From contig NZ_CACSJO010000001.1 of the NCBI RefSeq assembly GCF_902706195.1, positions 394,696 to 458,695 on the forward strand: a DNA stretch of 64,000 bases, read 5' to 3'. Every line of letters starts with the position of its first letter. The first letter of the stretch is position 1. A model generated the notes under the pieces. It saw only the letters and a program-made list of their open reading frames with translations, was not told the origin of the DNA and did not search any database. A program made the position numbers and the translations under genes. The stretch is from Novosphingobium sp. 18050 (GTDB taxonomy: Bacteria; Pseudomonadota; Alphaproteobacteria; Sphingomonadales; Sphingomonadaceae). Positions 1-8,827 of the stretch are shown piece by piece.

Positions 1-2
1 AG

Positions 3-734
3 GTCGTTGCCAGCCCAAAAATCAGGAACCTGGCGATTCCCAACGAGGATTCGCGCGCGATCGAACTGGACACCGGCAACCTGTTCTCGCTCAACCGCTT
101 CCCCGGTTACGACCGGGTCGAGGACGGCGTGCGCTTCACGTATGGGTTCGACTGGCAGTTCGAGCGGTCGCGCTGGCGGATCAAGTCCACCGTCGGCCAG
201 TCGGTGCGCCTGACCAACCGCGAGACCGTGCTGCCCGACGGCACCGGCCTTGCCAACAAGACCTCGGACATCGTCGGCCGCACCGAGATACGTTACCGCG
301 ATGCCATCAACTTCGTGCACCGCTTCCGCGTCGACAAGGACACCCTTGCCATCCGCCGCAACGAATTCGACGCGGTCATCGGCAACACCCGCTCCTACCT
401 GGAAATCGGCTACACCAAGCTGAACCGCGACATTTCCGAGGAAATCGAAGATCTCCAGGACCGCGAGGAACTGCGGGCCGCGGGCCGCATCGCGTTTGCC
501 CGGTATTGGTCGATGTTCGGCTCGGCGGTCGTCAACATGACCTCCCGCAAAGAGGACCCCGACAACGGCTCGAACGGCTTCCAGCCGCTGCGCACCCGCC
601 TCGGCGCCGCTTACGAGGACGACTGCATCCAGATTTCGCTTACCTGGCGGCGTGATTATGTGGCGCTGGGCGACGTGAAGCGGGGCGATTCGTTCCAGCT
701 AGGCTTCGCCTTGAAGAACATCGGGGCACACTAA
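3..734 (+). CDS. lptD: LPS-assembly protein LptD, C-terminal part (5' end outside window)
   Basis: The frame is open from the first bases of the window, so this is the last 243 residues of a longer protein. LptD is the outer-membrane beta-barrel that inserts lipopolysaccharide into the outer leaflet together with the lipoprotein LptE. What is seen is barrel-like sequence with alternating polar and aromatic residues, including NEDSRAIELDTGNLF and NRFPGYDRVEDGVRFTYG, which are typical of the alphaproteobacterial LptD C-terminal barrel. The gene is followed by surA, whose product chaperones LptD folding, and then pdxA and rsmA; this order is conserved in many Proteobacteria. The terminal residues HTVH-type aromatic ending of other porins is not seen; the protein ends GAH. 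Confidence 0.88.
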   Translation, partial: VVASPKIRNLAIPNEDSRAIELDTGNLFSLNRFPGYDRVEDGVRFTYGFDWQFERSRWRIKSTVGQSVRLTNRETVLPDGTGLANKTSDIVGRTEIRYRDAINFVHRFRVDKDTLAIRRNEFDAVIGNTRSYLEIGYTKLNRDISEEIEDLQDREELRAAGRIAFARYWSMFGSAVVNMTSRKEDPDNGSNGFQPLRTRLGAAYEDDCIQISLTWRRDYVALGDVKRGDSFQLGFALKNIGAH

Positions 735-987
735 GCGGGAAAGGGGCCCGGCGTCGTGAAGCCGCGCGGGCCAAGCTTGCCGAAGCCGCCGACAGCATCC
801 TCCGATGTACGTGCCGGAAACATTGGCACTCCCGAGCAAAGCCGCTATCGGGTGTGCTCATTTTCAGTTAAGCCGCCCCGGGGCACGTGGGGAGCAGGTA
901 CGCGATACGATACGGCAGGCAGCTCCAGCAGGGCACCTGCCCGGGATGATCCGGCTTTGGCCGGTCGAAGACGGGATTGAAATCACG
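735..987 (+). other. Gap between lptD and surA, no gene supported
   Basis: About 250 bases separate the lptD stop from the preferred surA start. The surA frame stays open upstream through most of it, to an ATG at 805, but the extra residues look like random coding of GC-rich DNA. No clear terminator was found. Confidence 0.4.
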
Positions 988-2364
988 GTGCAAGCAGTCA
1001 ATACGCTCAGCCAGACCAGGCGCAGCAGTTTCATCAGGCGAGCATTCCTTTCCGTCGGCAGCCTGGCCGCACTCGCGTCGGCGCTCGGCGCCGGCACGGT
1101 TCAGGCGCAGTCTGCGCCGCAGGGCGAGATCGTCATCCCTGACGACGTGAAGATTTTCGGCAACGATAACCCCAACGTGCGCCGCGCGACGGCCGTGGTG
1201 AACGGCGACGTGATCACCGGCACCGATGTCGACCAGCGACTGGCGCTCATCGTCGCGGCTAACCAGGGCAAGATCGACGACGAGGAAATGAAGCGCCTGC
1301 GCCTGCAGATCCTGCGCAACCTCATCGACGAGACGTTGCAGATCCAGGAAGCCAAGGCTGCCGACGTTTCTGTAGCCGACGCCCAGGTCGACCAGTCCTA
1401 CGCCCGCGTGGCGCAGCAGAACTTCAATCAGAACGTCAGCGCGATGGACGCCTACCTCAAGCGCGTCGGCTCCTCGCCGGAATCGCTGAAGCGCCAGATT
1501 CGCGGCGAACTGTCGTGGCAGAACCTGCTCCAGCGCAACGTCCAGCCCTTCATCAACGTCTCCGACGACGAGGTGAACGAGAACCTCTCCCGCCTGAAGG
1601 CTGCCAAGGGCACCGAGGAATACCGCCTCGGAGAGATCTACATGTCGGCCGCGCCGGATGCACGCCAGCAGGTCTACGAGAACGCCACGAAGATCGTCCA
1701 GCAGCTGCGTTCGGGCGGCAGCTTCGTTGCGTATGCCCGCCAGTATTCGGAAGCCACAACCGCATCGGTCGGCGGCGACCTGGGCTGGGTCCGCCTCGCC
1801 CAGCTTCCGAGCGAACTGCAGGTCGTCGCGCGTGACCTGGAAACCGGCCAGCTGGTCGGCCCGGTCGAAGTACCCGGCGGTTTCGACATCCTCTACCTGA
1901 TCGACAAGCGCCAGGTCCTCACCGCCGATCCGCGCGATGCGATCCTTTCGCTCAAGCAGATCTCGCTGCCCTTCCCCAAGGGCGTCAGCGAGGCTGAGGC
2001 CGGCAAGCGCGCCGAATCCTTCGCCGCCGGCATCAAGGCGGCCAAGGGCTGCGGCGATGTCGACAAGGTGGCAACGGGTCTTGGCGCCCAAGTCGTGACC
2101 AACGATCAGGTCAAGGCACGCGACCTGCCAGCCCAAATCCAGACCTCTATCCTTCAGCTGTCACCCGGCGAAACGCTGCCCCCGTTCGGCTCGCTCGACG
2201 AGGGCATTCGCATCCTCATGCTCTGCGGCCGCGATGATCCGCAGGTCAACGACGGTCCCAGCTTCGAACAGCTGCAGGCCCAGCTCGAGGACGACCGCGT
2301 CAACAAGCGCGCGCAGACCTACCTGCGCGACCTGCGCCGTGACGCAATCATCGAATACAATTGA
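988..2364 (+). CDS. surA: Periplasmic chaperone / peptidyl-prolyl isomerase SurA
   Basis: SurA escorts unfolded outer-membrane proteins, LptD among them, through the periplasm. From the GTG at 988 the protein is 458 residues, close to the family length, with a signal peptide (RRSSFIRRAFLSVGSLAALA then an AQA-like cleavage site near residue 40). An N-terminal SurA_N region follows (VNGDVITGTDVDQRLALIV), and a parvulin domain lies around residues 200-310 (YRLGEIYMSA, GGDLGWVRLAQLP). Alternative starts in frame are ATG 946 and ATG 805; both would put a long non-signal extension ahead of the hydrophobic segment, so 988 is preferred, though its ribosome-binding site is weak. It sits between lptD and pdxA on the same strand, 22 bases from pdxA. 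Confidence 0.87.
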   Translation: MQAVNTLSQTRRSSFIRRAFLSVGSLAALASALGAGTVQAQSAPQGEIVIPDDVKIFGNDNPNVRRATAVVNGDVITGTDVDQRLALIVAANQGKIDDEEMKRLRLQILRNLIDETLQIQEAKAADVSVADAQVDQSYARVAQQNFNQNVSAMDAYLKRVGSSPESLKRQIRGELSWQNLLQRNVQPFINVSDDEVNENLSRLKAAKGTEEYRLGEIYMSAAPDARQQVYENATKIVQQLRSGGSFVAYARQYSEATTASVGGDLGWVRLAQLPSELQVVARDLETGQLVGPVEVPGGFDILYLIDKRQVLTADPRDAILSLKQISLPFPKGVSEAEAGKRAESFAAGIKAAKGCGDVDKVATGLGAQVVTNDQVKARDLPAQIQTSILQLSPGETLPPFGSLDEGIRILMLCGRDDPQVNDGPSFEQLQAQLEDDRVNKRAQTYLRDLRRDAIIEYN

Positions 2365-2386
2365 TCTTCGCAGCGGGGCGGCTGAC

Positions 2387-3391
2387 ATGACAGTGGCGGC
2401 CCCGCTCGCCATTTCCCTGGGCGACCCTGCGGGCATCGCGCCCGAAGTGATAGTCGAGGCATGGGTCCGGCGCGAAGAACAGGGGCTCGCCCCGTTCTTC
2501 GTCGTCGGCGGCGCCGCGGTTCTGCGCGCCGCCGCCGCCTCGCGCGGCCTCGACCTCGCGATAACCCGCATTACCGAACCGCAGGGCGCGATTGCGACAT
2601 TCGCCGCCGCCCTGCCCGTCCTCGGCGACGAGGACTGCGCACCCTCGTTCGGCGAGCCGACCATCGACGGCGCCCGCCTCGCGCTCCATTCGCTCACGCG
2701 CGCCGCTCAGCTGGCGCTGTCCGGGGAAGCGGGCGCGGTGGTTACCGGGCCGATCGCCAAATCGAAGCTCGCCGCAGTCGGCTTCACCCAGCCCGGGCAA
2801 ACCGAATTCCTTGCCGATGCCTGCGGCCTCCCGCACGAAGATGCGGTGATGATGCTGGCCGGTCCATCGCTGCGGACTGTGCCGCTGACCGTGCACGAAG
2901 CGCTCAGCGCCGTGCCCGGCCTCGTCACCCGCGAACTGATCGAGCGCAAGGCGCGCATCGTCGCCCTGACACTCGCCCGCGATTTCGGCCTTGCCGCCCC
3001 ACGCATCGCGATCACCGGCCTCAACCCCCACGCGGGCGAGGACGGACGCATGGGCACCGAAGACCGCGACGTCATCGCCCCCGCCATCGCAGCACTGCGC
3101 GGCGAGGGCCTGACCATTACCGGACCGCATCCCGCAGATGCCCTTTTCGCCGCGCACGAGCGAACCCGCTACGACGTGGCCTTGTGCATGTACCATGACC
3201 AGGCGCTGATCCCGATCAAGACGCTGGATTTCGATCAGGGCGTGAACGTCACCCTCGGCCTGCCCATCGTGCGCACCTCGCCCGACCACGGCACCGCCTT
3301 CGCCATCGCCGGCAGACACGAAGCCAGCGCCGGGGCCATGATCGCCGCGATCCGCATGGCGGGTGAATGCGCCGCCAGGAGAGCCCTTTGA
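2387..3391 (+). CDS. pdxA: 4-hydroxythreonine-4-phosphate dehydrogenase PdxA
   Basis: PdxA oxidises 4-phosphohydroxy-L-threonine using NAD(P) in the DXP-dependent pathway to pyridoxal 5'-phosphate. The 334-residue product has the family start [13 protein letters not shown], the [10 protein letters not shown] segment, the metal-ligand region [10 protein letters not shown] and the C-terminal [13 protein letters not shown] block with [13 protein letters not shown]. The open frame extends upstream to 2234 inside surA, but the ATG at 2387 gives the normal N-terminus. The stop overlaps the preferred TTG start of rsmA by four bases (TTGA), suggesting translational coupling. Confidence 0.93.
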   Translation: MTVAAPLAISLGDPAGIAPEVIVEAWVRREEQGLAPFFVVGGAAVLRAAAASRGLDLAITRITEPQGAIATFAAALPVLGDEDCAPSFGEPTIDGARLALHSLTRAAQLALSGEAGAVVTGPIAKSKLAAVGFTQPGQTEFLADACGLPHEDAVMMLAGPSLRTVPLTVHEALSAVPGLVTRELIERKARIVALTLARDFGLAAPRIAITGLNPHAGEDGRMGTEDRDVIAPAIAALRGEGLTITGPHPADALFAAHERTRYDVALCMYHDQALIPIKTLDFDQGVNVTLGLPIVRTSPDHGTAFAIAGRHEASAGAMIAAIRMAGECAARRAL

Positions 3392-4233
3392 CCACCGTTC
3401 CCACCCCCAGCCTGCCGCCCTTGCGCGAAGTCATCGCCCGGCACGGCCTTTCGGCCTCCAAGGCGCTGGGCCAGAATTTCCTGCTCGATGAGCATCTGCT
3501 GGACCGCATCGCCGCGATCCCCAGCTCGCTCCGTGACCAGCATGTCCTCGAAGTGGGCCCCGGCCCCGGCGGCCTGACGCGGGCCCTGCTGCGCGCCGGT
3601 GCCAGCGTTACCGCTGTCGAGATGGATACGCGCTGCCTGCCCGCGCTCGCCGAAGTCGAAGCCGCATTTCCCGGCAAGCTCAAGGTTATCGAGGGCGACG
3701 CACTCAAGATCACCCCGGCTTCGCTGTTCGACGGCCCTTACCATATCGTCGCCAACCTGCCGTACAACGTCGGTACGGCGCTGTTCATCGGCTGGCTTTC
3801 GGGTGAAACCTGGCCGCCGCAGTGGGCTTCGCTGACCCTGATGTTCCAGGAGGAAGTGGCCCGCCGCATCATCGCCGAGCCCGACACGTCAGCCTATGGC
3901 CGTCTTGCGGTTCTCGCGCAGTGGCGCTCCACCGCGAAGCTGGCGATGAAGGTGCACCGCAGCGCCTTCACCCCGGCGCCGAAAGTCATGTCGGCAATCG
4001 TCCACGTCACCCCTGCCGAGGCGCCTGAAGGTGTCTCCATGCGGGTGCTGGAACGGGTGACGGAGGCCGCGTTCGGCCAGCGCCGCAAGATGCTGCGCCA
4101 GAGCCTCAAGGGCGTGCCAGGCGCGCTCGACGCGCTGGAGAGCTTGGGCATCGACGCCCAGCGCCGCGCCGAAACGCTGTCGGTGGCAGAGTTCGTCAGC
4201 GTTGCGAAAGTGCTGACCAAACCCAAAAGCTGA
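3388..4233 (+). CDS. rsmA: 16S rRNA (adenine1518/1519-N6)-dimethyltransferase RsmA (KsgA)
   Basis: RsmA dimethylates two adjacent adenines in the helix 45 loop of 16S rRNA late in 30S maturation. Motifs seen are [10 protein letters not shown] near the N-terminus, the SAM-binding [12 protein letters not shown], acidic EMD in the second strand and the catalytic NLPYNVGT. From the TTG at 3388 the product is 281 residues. That start has AGGAGA five bases upstream and overlaps the pdxA stop; an ATG at 3367 in frame is the alternative and would add seven residues. It is the last gene of the lptD-surA-pdxA-rsmA run and is followed by a strong hairpin terminator. Confidence 0.92.
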   Translation: MTTVPTPSLPPLREVIARHGLSASKALGQNFLLDEHLLDRIAAIPSSLRDQHVLEVGPGPGGLTRALLRAGASVTAVEMDTRCLPALAEVEAAFPGKLKVIEGDALKITPASLFDGPYHIVANLPYNVGTALFIGWLSGETWPPQWASLTLMFQEEVARRIIAEPDTSAYGRLAVLAQWRSTAKLAMKVHRSAFTPAPKVMSAIVHVTPAEAPEGVSMRVLERVTEAAFGQRRKMLRQSLKGVPGALDALESLGIDAQRRAETLSVAEFVSVAKVLTKPKS

Positions 4234-4236
4234 CCT

Positions 4237-4255
4237 CGTCCCGGATCAAGTCCGG
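4237..4255. repeat. Degenerate copy of a short palindromic repeat
   Basis: CGTCCCGGATCAAGTCCGG matches, with one change, the left part of the perfect hairpin at 48041-48071. The right arm here has diverged (TCCGGTACGG). Both copies lie just after a stop codon between convergent genes. Confidence 0.45.
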
Positions 4256-4277
4256 TACGGAAAGCACCCCACAACGA

Positions 4278-4308
4278 AAAAGGGCGGCGCATCATGCACC
4301 GCCCTTTT
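4278..4308. terminator. Bidirectional rho-independent terminator between rsmA and secF
   Basis: Arms AAAAGGGCGG and CCGCCCTTTT are perfect complements, with an inner GCAT/ATGC pair. The A-run on one side and T-run on the other give a U-tract in both directions, which suits the convergent rsmA and secF genes. Confidence 0.85.
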
Positions 4309-4331
4309 CTTTTTCGCAGACCGCGTGCGGA

Positions 4332-5324
4332 TCAGCCCTTTTTGGGGGCGCTCGCTTCACGGGCGAGACGGTCCTGACGGTCGATCGCGCTCTCGGTGGT
4401 TACGAAGCTGTCCGGCTTCACACCCAGCCAGATCAGGATCGGCGCAGCCATGTAGATCGAGCTGTAGGTGCCGACGAAGATGCCCAGCACGATCGCTGCG
4501 GTGAAGCCGAAGATCACGTCAGGGCCCAGCAGCAGCAGTGCCAGCAGGGTGATCAACATCGACAGCGAGGTCACGATGGTACGCGCCAGAGTCTCGTTGA
4601 CCGAAAGGTCGAGCAGCTCGGGCATCGGCATCTTGCGATACTTCTTCAGGTTCTCGCGGATGCGGTCATAGACGACGATGGTGTCGTTGAGTGAGTAACC
4701 GATCAGCGTCAGCAGCGCGGCCACGATGTTGAGGTCGAACTCCATCTGCGTCAGCGCAAACAGGCCCAGCGTCAGCGTCACGTCATGGACGAGGCTGAAC
4801 AGAGCGCCCACACCGAACTGCCATTCAAAGCGCACCCAGATGTAGATCGCGACCGCAATCGCAGCCAGGCCGAGCGCCAGCATGGCGCTGCGCCCGAGTT
4901 CGCCGGAGACCTTGCCGGACACCGAATCGACACTGCCGATGTTCGCGCCGGGGTGGTTCTTGGCGATGTCGGCCTTGATCGTGGTCGCCATCGCATTGGC
5001 AAGCTTGGGGTTCTTGTCCGCGCCAACCGGCAGCTTCATGCGGATCGAGATCTCGTTCGCCTGGCCGAAACGCTGGATGATCGGCTCGCCGTAACCCAGC
5101 TTGTCGATTTCCTCGCGCAGCTGCGTAACCGGCGCATCGGTGCCACCCTCGAAAGTGACGCGCATCACCTGGCCGCCGACAAAGTCGACGCCCAGATTCA
5201 GGCCCTTGGTGGCGACCAGTCCGATCGAAGCGACGATCAGTAGCAGGCTGACGACGTAGAACGGCACACGCCACTTCAGGAAGTGGATGTTGGTGTTGTC
5301 GGGAATGAGCTTGAGGAGCTTCAT
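4332..5324 (-). CDS. secF: Protein translocase subunit SecF
   Basis: SecF with SecD forms the RND-type accessory complex that uses the proton gradient to pull preproteins out of SecYEG. The 330-residue product starts MKLLKLIPDNTNIHFLKW with a first membrane segment, followed by the periplasmic domain start GLNLGVDFVGGQVMRVTFEGG and five later membrane segments, including NIVAALLTLIGYSLNDTIVVYDRIREN, the signature of the family. The ATG at 5324 has GGGGAGGAC upstream; a longer frame to 5387 would run into secD. It begins 11 bases after the secD stop and ends before a shared terminator. Confidence 0.95.
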   Translation of the reverse strand: MKLLKLIPDNTNIHFLKWRVPFYVVSLLLIVASIGLVATKGLNLGVDFVGGQVMRVTFEGGTDAPVTQLREEIDKLGYGEPIIQRFGQANEISIRMKLPVGADKNPKLANAMATTIKADIAKNHPGANIGSVDSVSGKVSGELGRSAMLALGLAAIAVAIYIWVRFEWQFGVGALFSLVHDVTLTLGLFALTQMEFDLNIVAALLTLIGYSLNDTIVVYDRIRENLKKYRKMPMPELLDLSVNETLARTIVTSLSMLITLLALLLLGPDVIFGFTAAIVLGIFVGTYSSIYMAAPILIWLGVKPDSFVTTESAIDRQDRLAREASAPKKG

Positions 5325-5335
5325 ATGTCCTCCCC

Positions 5336-6946
5336 TTACAGGTTCAGGTCTGCGGGCCGCGCCTTGCGCAGCCAGCCGGCAACCCACATGCGGGTCAGCG
5401 TGACGGCCGTGAAGACCGAAGTCGCAATGCCGATCAGCAGGACGATGGCGAAACCGCGGACCGGACCGGTGCCGAAGTAGGCCATCAGAACTGCGGCGAT
5501 GACGTTGGTGATGTTCGCGTCGAAAATCGCGCGACTGGCTTCCTTGTAGCCCATCTCCACCGCCTGCACGACGCGCCGACCCCGGTGGCGTTCCTCGCGG
5601 ATACGCTCGTTGATCAGCACGTTGGCGTCCACCGCCGCGCCGATCGTCAGCACGAAGCCGGCGATGCCCGGCAGCGTCAGCGTGGTGCCGAACATCGCCA
5701 TCACGCCAAGGATCATCATCACGTTCACCACAAGCGCGACATTGGCGTAGATGCCGAAGCGGCCATAGGTCAGCAGGATGAAGATCATCAGGAGGCCGGT
5801 GCCGACGCCCATCGCGACGACACCCTTGTTGATCGAATCGGCGCCGAGGTCAGGACCAACGGTACGCTCTTCGACGACGGTGAGGTCAACCGGAAGCGCA
5901 CCCGAGCGCAGCGCGATGGCGAGCTGCGTGGCGGACTGGACGTTGAAGCTGCCCGAAATCTGCGCGCTGCCGCCCAGGATCGGCTCGTTGATGCTGGGAG
6001 CCGAAAGCACCTTGCCATCGAGGATGATGGCGAAGCGCTTGTTGACGTTCTCGGTCGTCAGCCGGGCGAACTTCTCGCCGCCCTGTTGGTTGAAGGTGAT
6101 CGAGACGACTGCCTGGTTGGTTTTCGATTCGAAGGACTGCTTGGCATCGGTGAGTTCGTCACCCTTGATGCCGCCCAGACGCTTCACCGCGATGACGGGA
6201 GCCTGGCCGCCAGCAGCACCAGCGTCGGCATAAGGCACGATCTCGTCGCCCGGAGGAACGATGCCCTGCGCCAGATCGCTGGGTACAGCGGTCTCGTCGA
6301 CCAGCTTGAATTCGAGCTTGGCGGTCTGACCGAGCAGCGCTTTCAGCGCCGCCGGATCCTGCAGGCCCGGAACCTGAACGTCGATGCGGGTGCCGCCGAG
6401 GCGCCGGATATCGGGCTCCTTGGTGCCCAGTGCGTCGATACGCTTGCGCACGACGTCGACCGCGGTCTCCATCGCGTTGCTTACGGCAAGGTCGATGCCT
6501 TCCGGGGTAGGCGCGAGGACGAACTGGTTGCCGTTGACGACCTGAATATCCCAGTCGCGCTGGCCGGAAAGGCCGGCGCCGGTGGTCAGGGGCAGGATCG
6601 CTTCACGCGCCGCGTCGACCTGCGCGCTGTCGCGCACGGTGAAGGACAGGCGCCCTCCCCGGCTCGACACGTCGCCGATGGCGATGCGCGGCTCGGCGGT
6701 ACGCAGCTTGGTGCGCACCGAATCCTCCATGCCCTCCAGTCGCTGCTGGACCACCTGGTCGCGGTTCGCCTCAAGCAGAAGGCGCGAGCCGCCCGCAAGG
6801 TCGAGCCCCATGTTGATCTTCGGGTGCGGGAGCGCCTCGGGCCAGCGGATATTGGTGACGGACAGCAAGGTCGGCAGCGCAAGCGCGCACAGGACCAGCG
6901 TCAGCCCCCAGTACCAGACCTTCTTCCAGGTGGAAAATTCAAGCAT
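5336..6946 (-). CDS. secD: Protein translocase subunit SecD
   Basis: SecD is the larger RND-type partner of SecF in Sec-dependent export. At 536 residues it is shorter than E. coli SecD, as is usual in alphaproteobacteria. Seen are the N-terminal membrane helix (VWYWGLTLVLCALALPTLL), the P1 start INMGLDLAGGSRLLLE, the P1 head and base region and the C-terminal membrane bundle with AAVDANVLINERIREE. It lies between yajC and secF in one operon, with a spacing of 75 bases after yajC and 11 before secF. Confidence 0.95.
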   Translation of the reverse strand: MLEFSTWKKVWYWGLTLVLCALALPTLLSVTNIRWPEALPHPKINMGLDLAGGSRLLLEANRDQVVQQRLEGMEDSVRTKLRTAEPRIAIGDVSSRGGRLSFTVRDSAQVDAAREAILPLTTGAGLSGQRDWDIQVVNGNQFVLAPTPEGIDLAVSNAMETAVDVVRKRIDALGTKEPDIRRLGGTRIDVQVPGLQDPAALKALLGQTAKLEFKLVDETAVPSDLAQGIVPPGDEIVPYADAGAAGGQAPVIAVKRLGGIKGDELTDAKQSFESKTNQAVVSITFNQQGGEKFARLTTENVNKRFAIILDGKVLSAPSINEPILGGSAQISGSFNVQSATQLAIALRSGALPVDLTVVEERTVGPDLGADSINKGVVAMGVGTGLLMIFILLTYGRFGIYANVALVVNVMMILGVMAMFGTTLTLPGIAGFVLTIGAAVDANVLINERIREERHRGRRVVQAVEMGYKEASRAIFDANITNVIAAVLMAYFGTGPVRGFAIVLLIGIATSVFTAVTLTRMWVAGWLRKARPADLNL

Positions 6947-7021
6947 TGCCTATCGCTTCTCTCCAAAGGGACGCGGGCCAAAGGGACGCAGGCGTACCCG
7001 CGTCCTGGAATTGCGGCCAGA

Positions 7022-7357
7022 TCAGTCGTTCGCGGGCTTGGAGCCGGCCGGCGGGATCACGTCGACGATCGTCGACTTGAGCGCCTTGACCTTCACGCCC
7101 TGCGCCAGTTCGACCTCGGCGTAGTTGTCGTCGACCTTGACGATCCTGCCGACGAAACCGCCGCCGGTCAGCACTTCGTCGCCCTTCTTGAGCGAGGAGA
7201 GCTTGTTCTTGTGCTCCTTCTGCTGCTTCATCTGCGGGCGCAGGATGAGGAACCAGAAGATCAGCGCCATGGCCACGAACGGCATGTACGTAATCCAGGC
7301 CGGCGGCGCACCGGCGGGTGCGGCGGCGGCTAGCTGAGCGAGGATCGAGGTCTGCAT
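7022..7357 (-). CDS. yajC: Preprotein translocase subunit YajC
   Basis: YajC is a small single-span membrane protein that joins SecDF. The 111-residue product has a short Ala-rich N-terminus, a membrane helix (YMPFVAMALIFWFLILRP), then the conserved QMKQQKEHKNKLSSLKKGDEV and GGFVGRIVKVDD of the cytoplasmic domain. The ATG at 7357 was chosen because the longer frame to 7507 adds 50 residues of unlike composition. It heads the yajC-secD-secF operon. Confidence 0.94.
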   Translation of the reverse strand: MQTSILAQLAAAAPAGAPPAWITYMPFVAMALIFWFLILRPQMKQQKEHKNKLSSLKKGDEVLTGGGFVGRIVKVDDNYAEVELAQGVKVKALKSTIVDVIPPAGSKPAND

Positions 7358-7708
7358 GGAAATGATGGGCCTTCTTTGTTTCGTGCCGGCTTCGCGGCGT
7401 GCCTGTCGGCGAATCGCGCGCCAGCCGGCCGTGCATCCAGTCGGAAAAAACCCCGAGCCGGACGCAACCGGATGCGCGCGGTTAGCAATAAAGCGCACCG
7501 CTGGCAACGCGCGCGCATCCGCGCTTCCCCGCCGACAAGCAGCCAGATAGGGCCTGATGCAGCGCGTTCAAGCGCCCCGCAGGCACGATGAAAAACTCCT
7601 CTCGCACGACGGGAGGCCGTGAAGCACCAAGAAAGAGCGCGGCGCGCAAATTCCTGACAAGAGGCGCTTGCGTATCTGAAAGGACGTGCCTATAGGCCGC
7701 GCTCCGGT
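7358..7708. other. Divergent intergenic region between yajC and tRNA-Pro
   Basis: About 350 bases with no supported gene; short frames here have no ribosome-binding site or family features. It should hold the promoter of yajC-secDF on one strand and carries a good promoter for the tRNA gene on the other. Confidence 0.5.
7668..7696 (+). promoter_or_regulatory. Candidate sigma-70 promoter for tRNA-Pro(GGG)
   Basis: TTGCGT at 7668-7673 and TATAGG at 7691-7696 are separated by 17 bases and lie 12 bases upstream of the mature tRNA 5' end. The match and spacing are good; start of transcription near 7702 is inferred. Confidence 0.55.
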
Positions 7709-7785
7709 CGGGACGTAGCGCAGCCTGGTAGCGCATCACACTGGGGGTGTGGGGGTCGGAGGTTCGAATCCTCTCGTCCCGACCA
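7709..7785 (+). tRNA. tRNA-Pro (anticodon GGG)
   Basis: A 77-base cloverleaf with acceptor arms CGGGACG and CGTCCCG, discriminator A, an encoded CCA end, T-loop GGTTCGAATCC and an anticodon loop CTGGGGG on a TCACA/TGTGG stem, giving GGG. It decodes CCC and CCU. A promoter lies just upstream and a terminator follows within ten bases. Confidence 0.97.
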
Positions 7786-7793
7786 AGAAAAAC

Positions 7794-7828
7794 CGCCGTT
7801 TCCTGCCTCGCGCAGGAGACGGCGTTTT
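7794..7828 (+). terminator. Rho-independent terminator of tRNA-Pro
   Basis: CGCCGT pairs with ACGGCG and the inner TTCCTGC with GCAGGAG, giving about 13 base pairs around a CTCGC loop, followed by TTTT. The A-run before the left arm could serve the other strand as well. Confidence 0.85.
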
Positions 7829-7998
7829 CGTATCAGCAACCACATGACAGGTAACGCGCGCGATTTGAGCGCTGGCTTTGGCTTGCGATTGTCGAAACTG
7901 AATCCCCCTGCCCCTGGATGACACTCCTGTGTTAGATACCGGGGACGCGGCGAAATATACGCGGCGTCCGATCGCCGCCTGAACGGGTGAGCAAATCC

Positions 7999-8214
7999 AT
8001 GGCCTCAGAAAATCCCAGTCCTACTCACGAGCGCAATGCAGCCATATACGTCGCCGTCGTCGATGGCGCGACCTTCGGCGAGCTTGCCGCGCAGTATGGC
8101 ATCAGCAAGGTTCGTGTGCAGAAAACATACGCCCGCGAGCGGACGAACGCCTGGGAAGCGCGCAGGCGCGGAGATACCAGCTACCTCGACCGGCCCATTC
8201 CGGCGGACGTCTAA
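7999..8214 (+). CDS. Small helix-turn-helix-like protein
   Basis: A 71-residue product whose middle, [26 protein letters not shown], reads like a sigma-region-4 type helix-turn-helix; the rest is short and charged and ends in PIPADV. The ATG at 7999 has GGGTGA eight bases upstream; a GTG at 7987 in frame is the alternative. No family was recognised with certainty. It lies 132 bases before a GTA-type holin gene on the same strand, so a role in controlling that gene is possible but only inferred from position. Confidence 0.62.
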   Translation: MASENPSPTHERNAAIYVAVVDGATFGELAAQYGISKVRVQKTYARERTNAWEARRRGDTSYLDRPIPADV

Positions 8215-8346
8215 GCACTACCCGGCGGCCCCCGAGGCCATGCCGGGCATTGCCATATGTGCCACAGGGCCGAAAACCGTTTTCCTACACGAACCGATAT
8301 GGTTATTTGATTGCGAGCCACTCCCGTCACCGGAAAGGACTCGCTC

Positions 8347-8760
8347 ATGGCTCTGCTTGATTCGCTGCTCGGTCCCGTCACCCGCATCATCGACAAGGTC
8401 GTCCCCGACCCCGAAGCGCGCGACCGTGCCAAGCTGGAACTACTCAAGCTTGAGAGTTCGCAGGAACTCGAAATGCTGCAGGCCAGCCTATCGGCCATCG
8501 TCGCCGAAGCCAATTCCGCCGATCCCTGGACCAGCCGCGCACGGCCCAGCTTTCTCTACGTCATCTATCTCATGATCTTGTGGGCACTGCCGATGGGCGT
8601 GATCGGCGCACTCAGCCCGGCCACCGCCCGCGCCATTGGCGAAAGCATGAGCGCCTATCTCAACGGCATCCCGGAGCCGCTCTATGCCCTGTTCGGCACC
8701 GGCTACCTCGGATATTCGGCGATGCGCCAGTGGGGCAAGACCCGGGGGTCCGACCGCTAA
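8347..8760 (+). CDS. GTA-type 3TM holin family protein
   Basis: The 137-residue product matches what is known of the GTA_holin_3TM family (holin of three membrane spans, linked to gene-transfer-agent release): an N-terminal MALLDSLLGPVTRIIDKVVPD, a charged helical stretch around residues 25-55, then DPWTSRARPSFLYVIYLM, the start of the membrane part, and a C-terminal YALFGTGYLGYSAMRQWGK. Holins make lesions in the inner membrane that let lytic enzymes reach the wall. No endolysin, capsid or terminase gene is near. The ATG at 8347 follows AAAGGA; the longer frame from 8311 has no such site. Confidence 0.8.
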   Translation: MALLDSLLGPVTRIIDKVVPDPEARDRAKLELLKLESSQELEMLQASLSAIVAEANSADPWTSRARPSFLYVIYLMILWALPMGVIGALSPATARAIGESMSAYLNGIPEPLYALFGTGYLGYSAMRQWGKTRGSDR

Positions 8761-8827
8761 GCAAACGCTAACCATCGTACGCTAAAGGGTAACGACCAAC
8801 CCATCCGCACCACCCAGGAGCGTTCGA

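Noticed and set aside
868..2136. Long minus-strand frame opposite surA
   Set aside because: Antisense shadow caused by high GC at third positions; no ribosome-binding site or family features, and surA is certain.
5585..7333. 582-codon frame opposite secD and yajC
   Set aside because: His/Arg-rich composition typical of antisense translation; secD and yajC are clear on the other strand.
7736..7924. Minus-strand frame ending in [11 protein letters not shown]
   Set aside because: It is the antisense of tRNA-Pro(GGG); this peptide is a well-known false product of such tRNA genes.
7999..8760. Prophage remnant next to tRNA-Pro
   Set aside because: Only a holin-like gene is present; no integrase, attachment repeat of the tRNA end or structural genes were seen.
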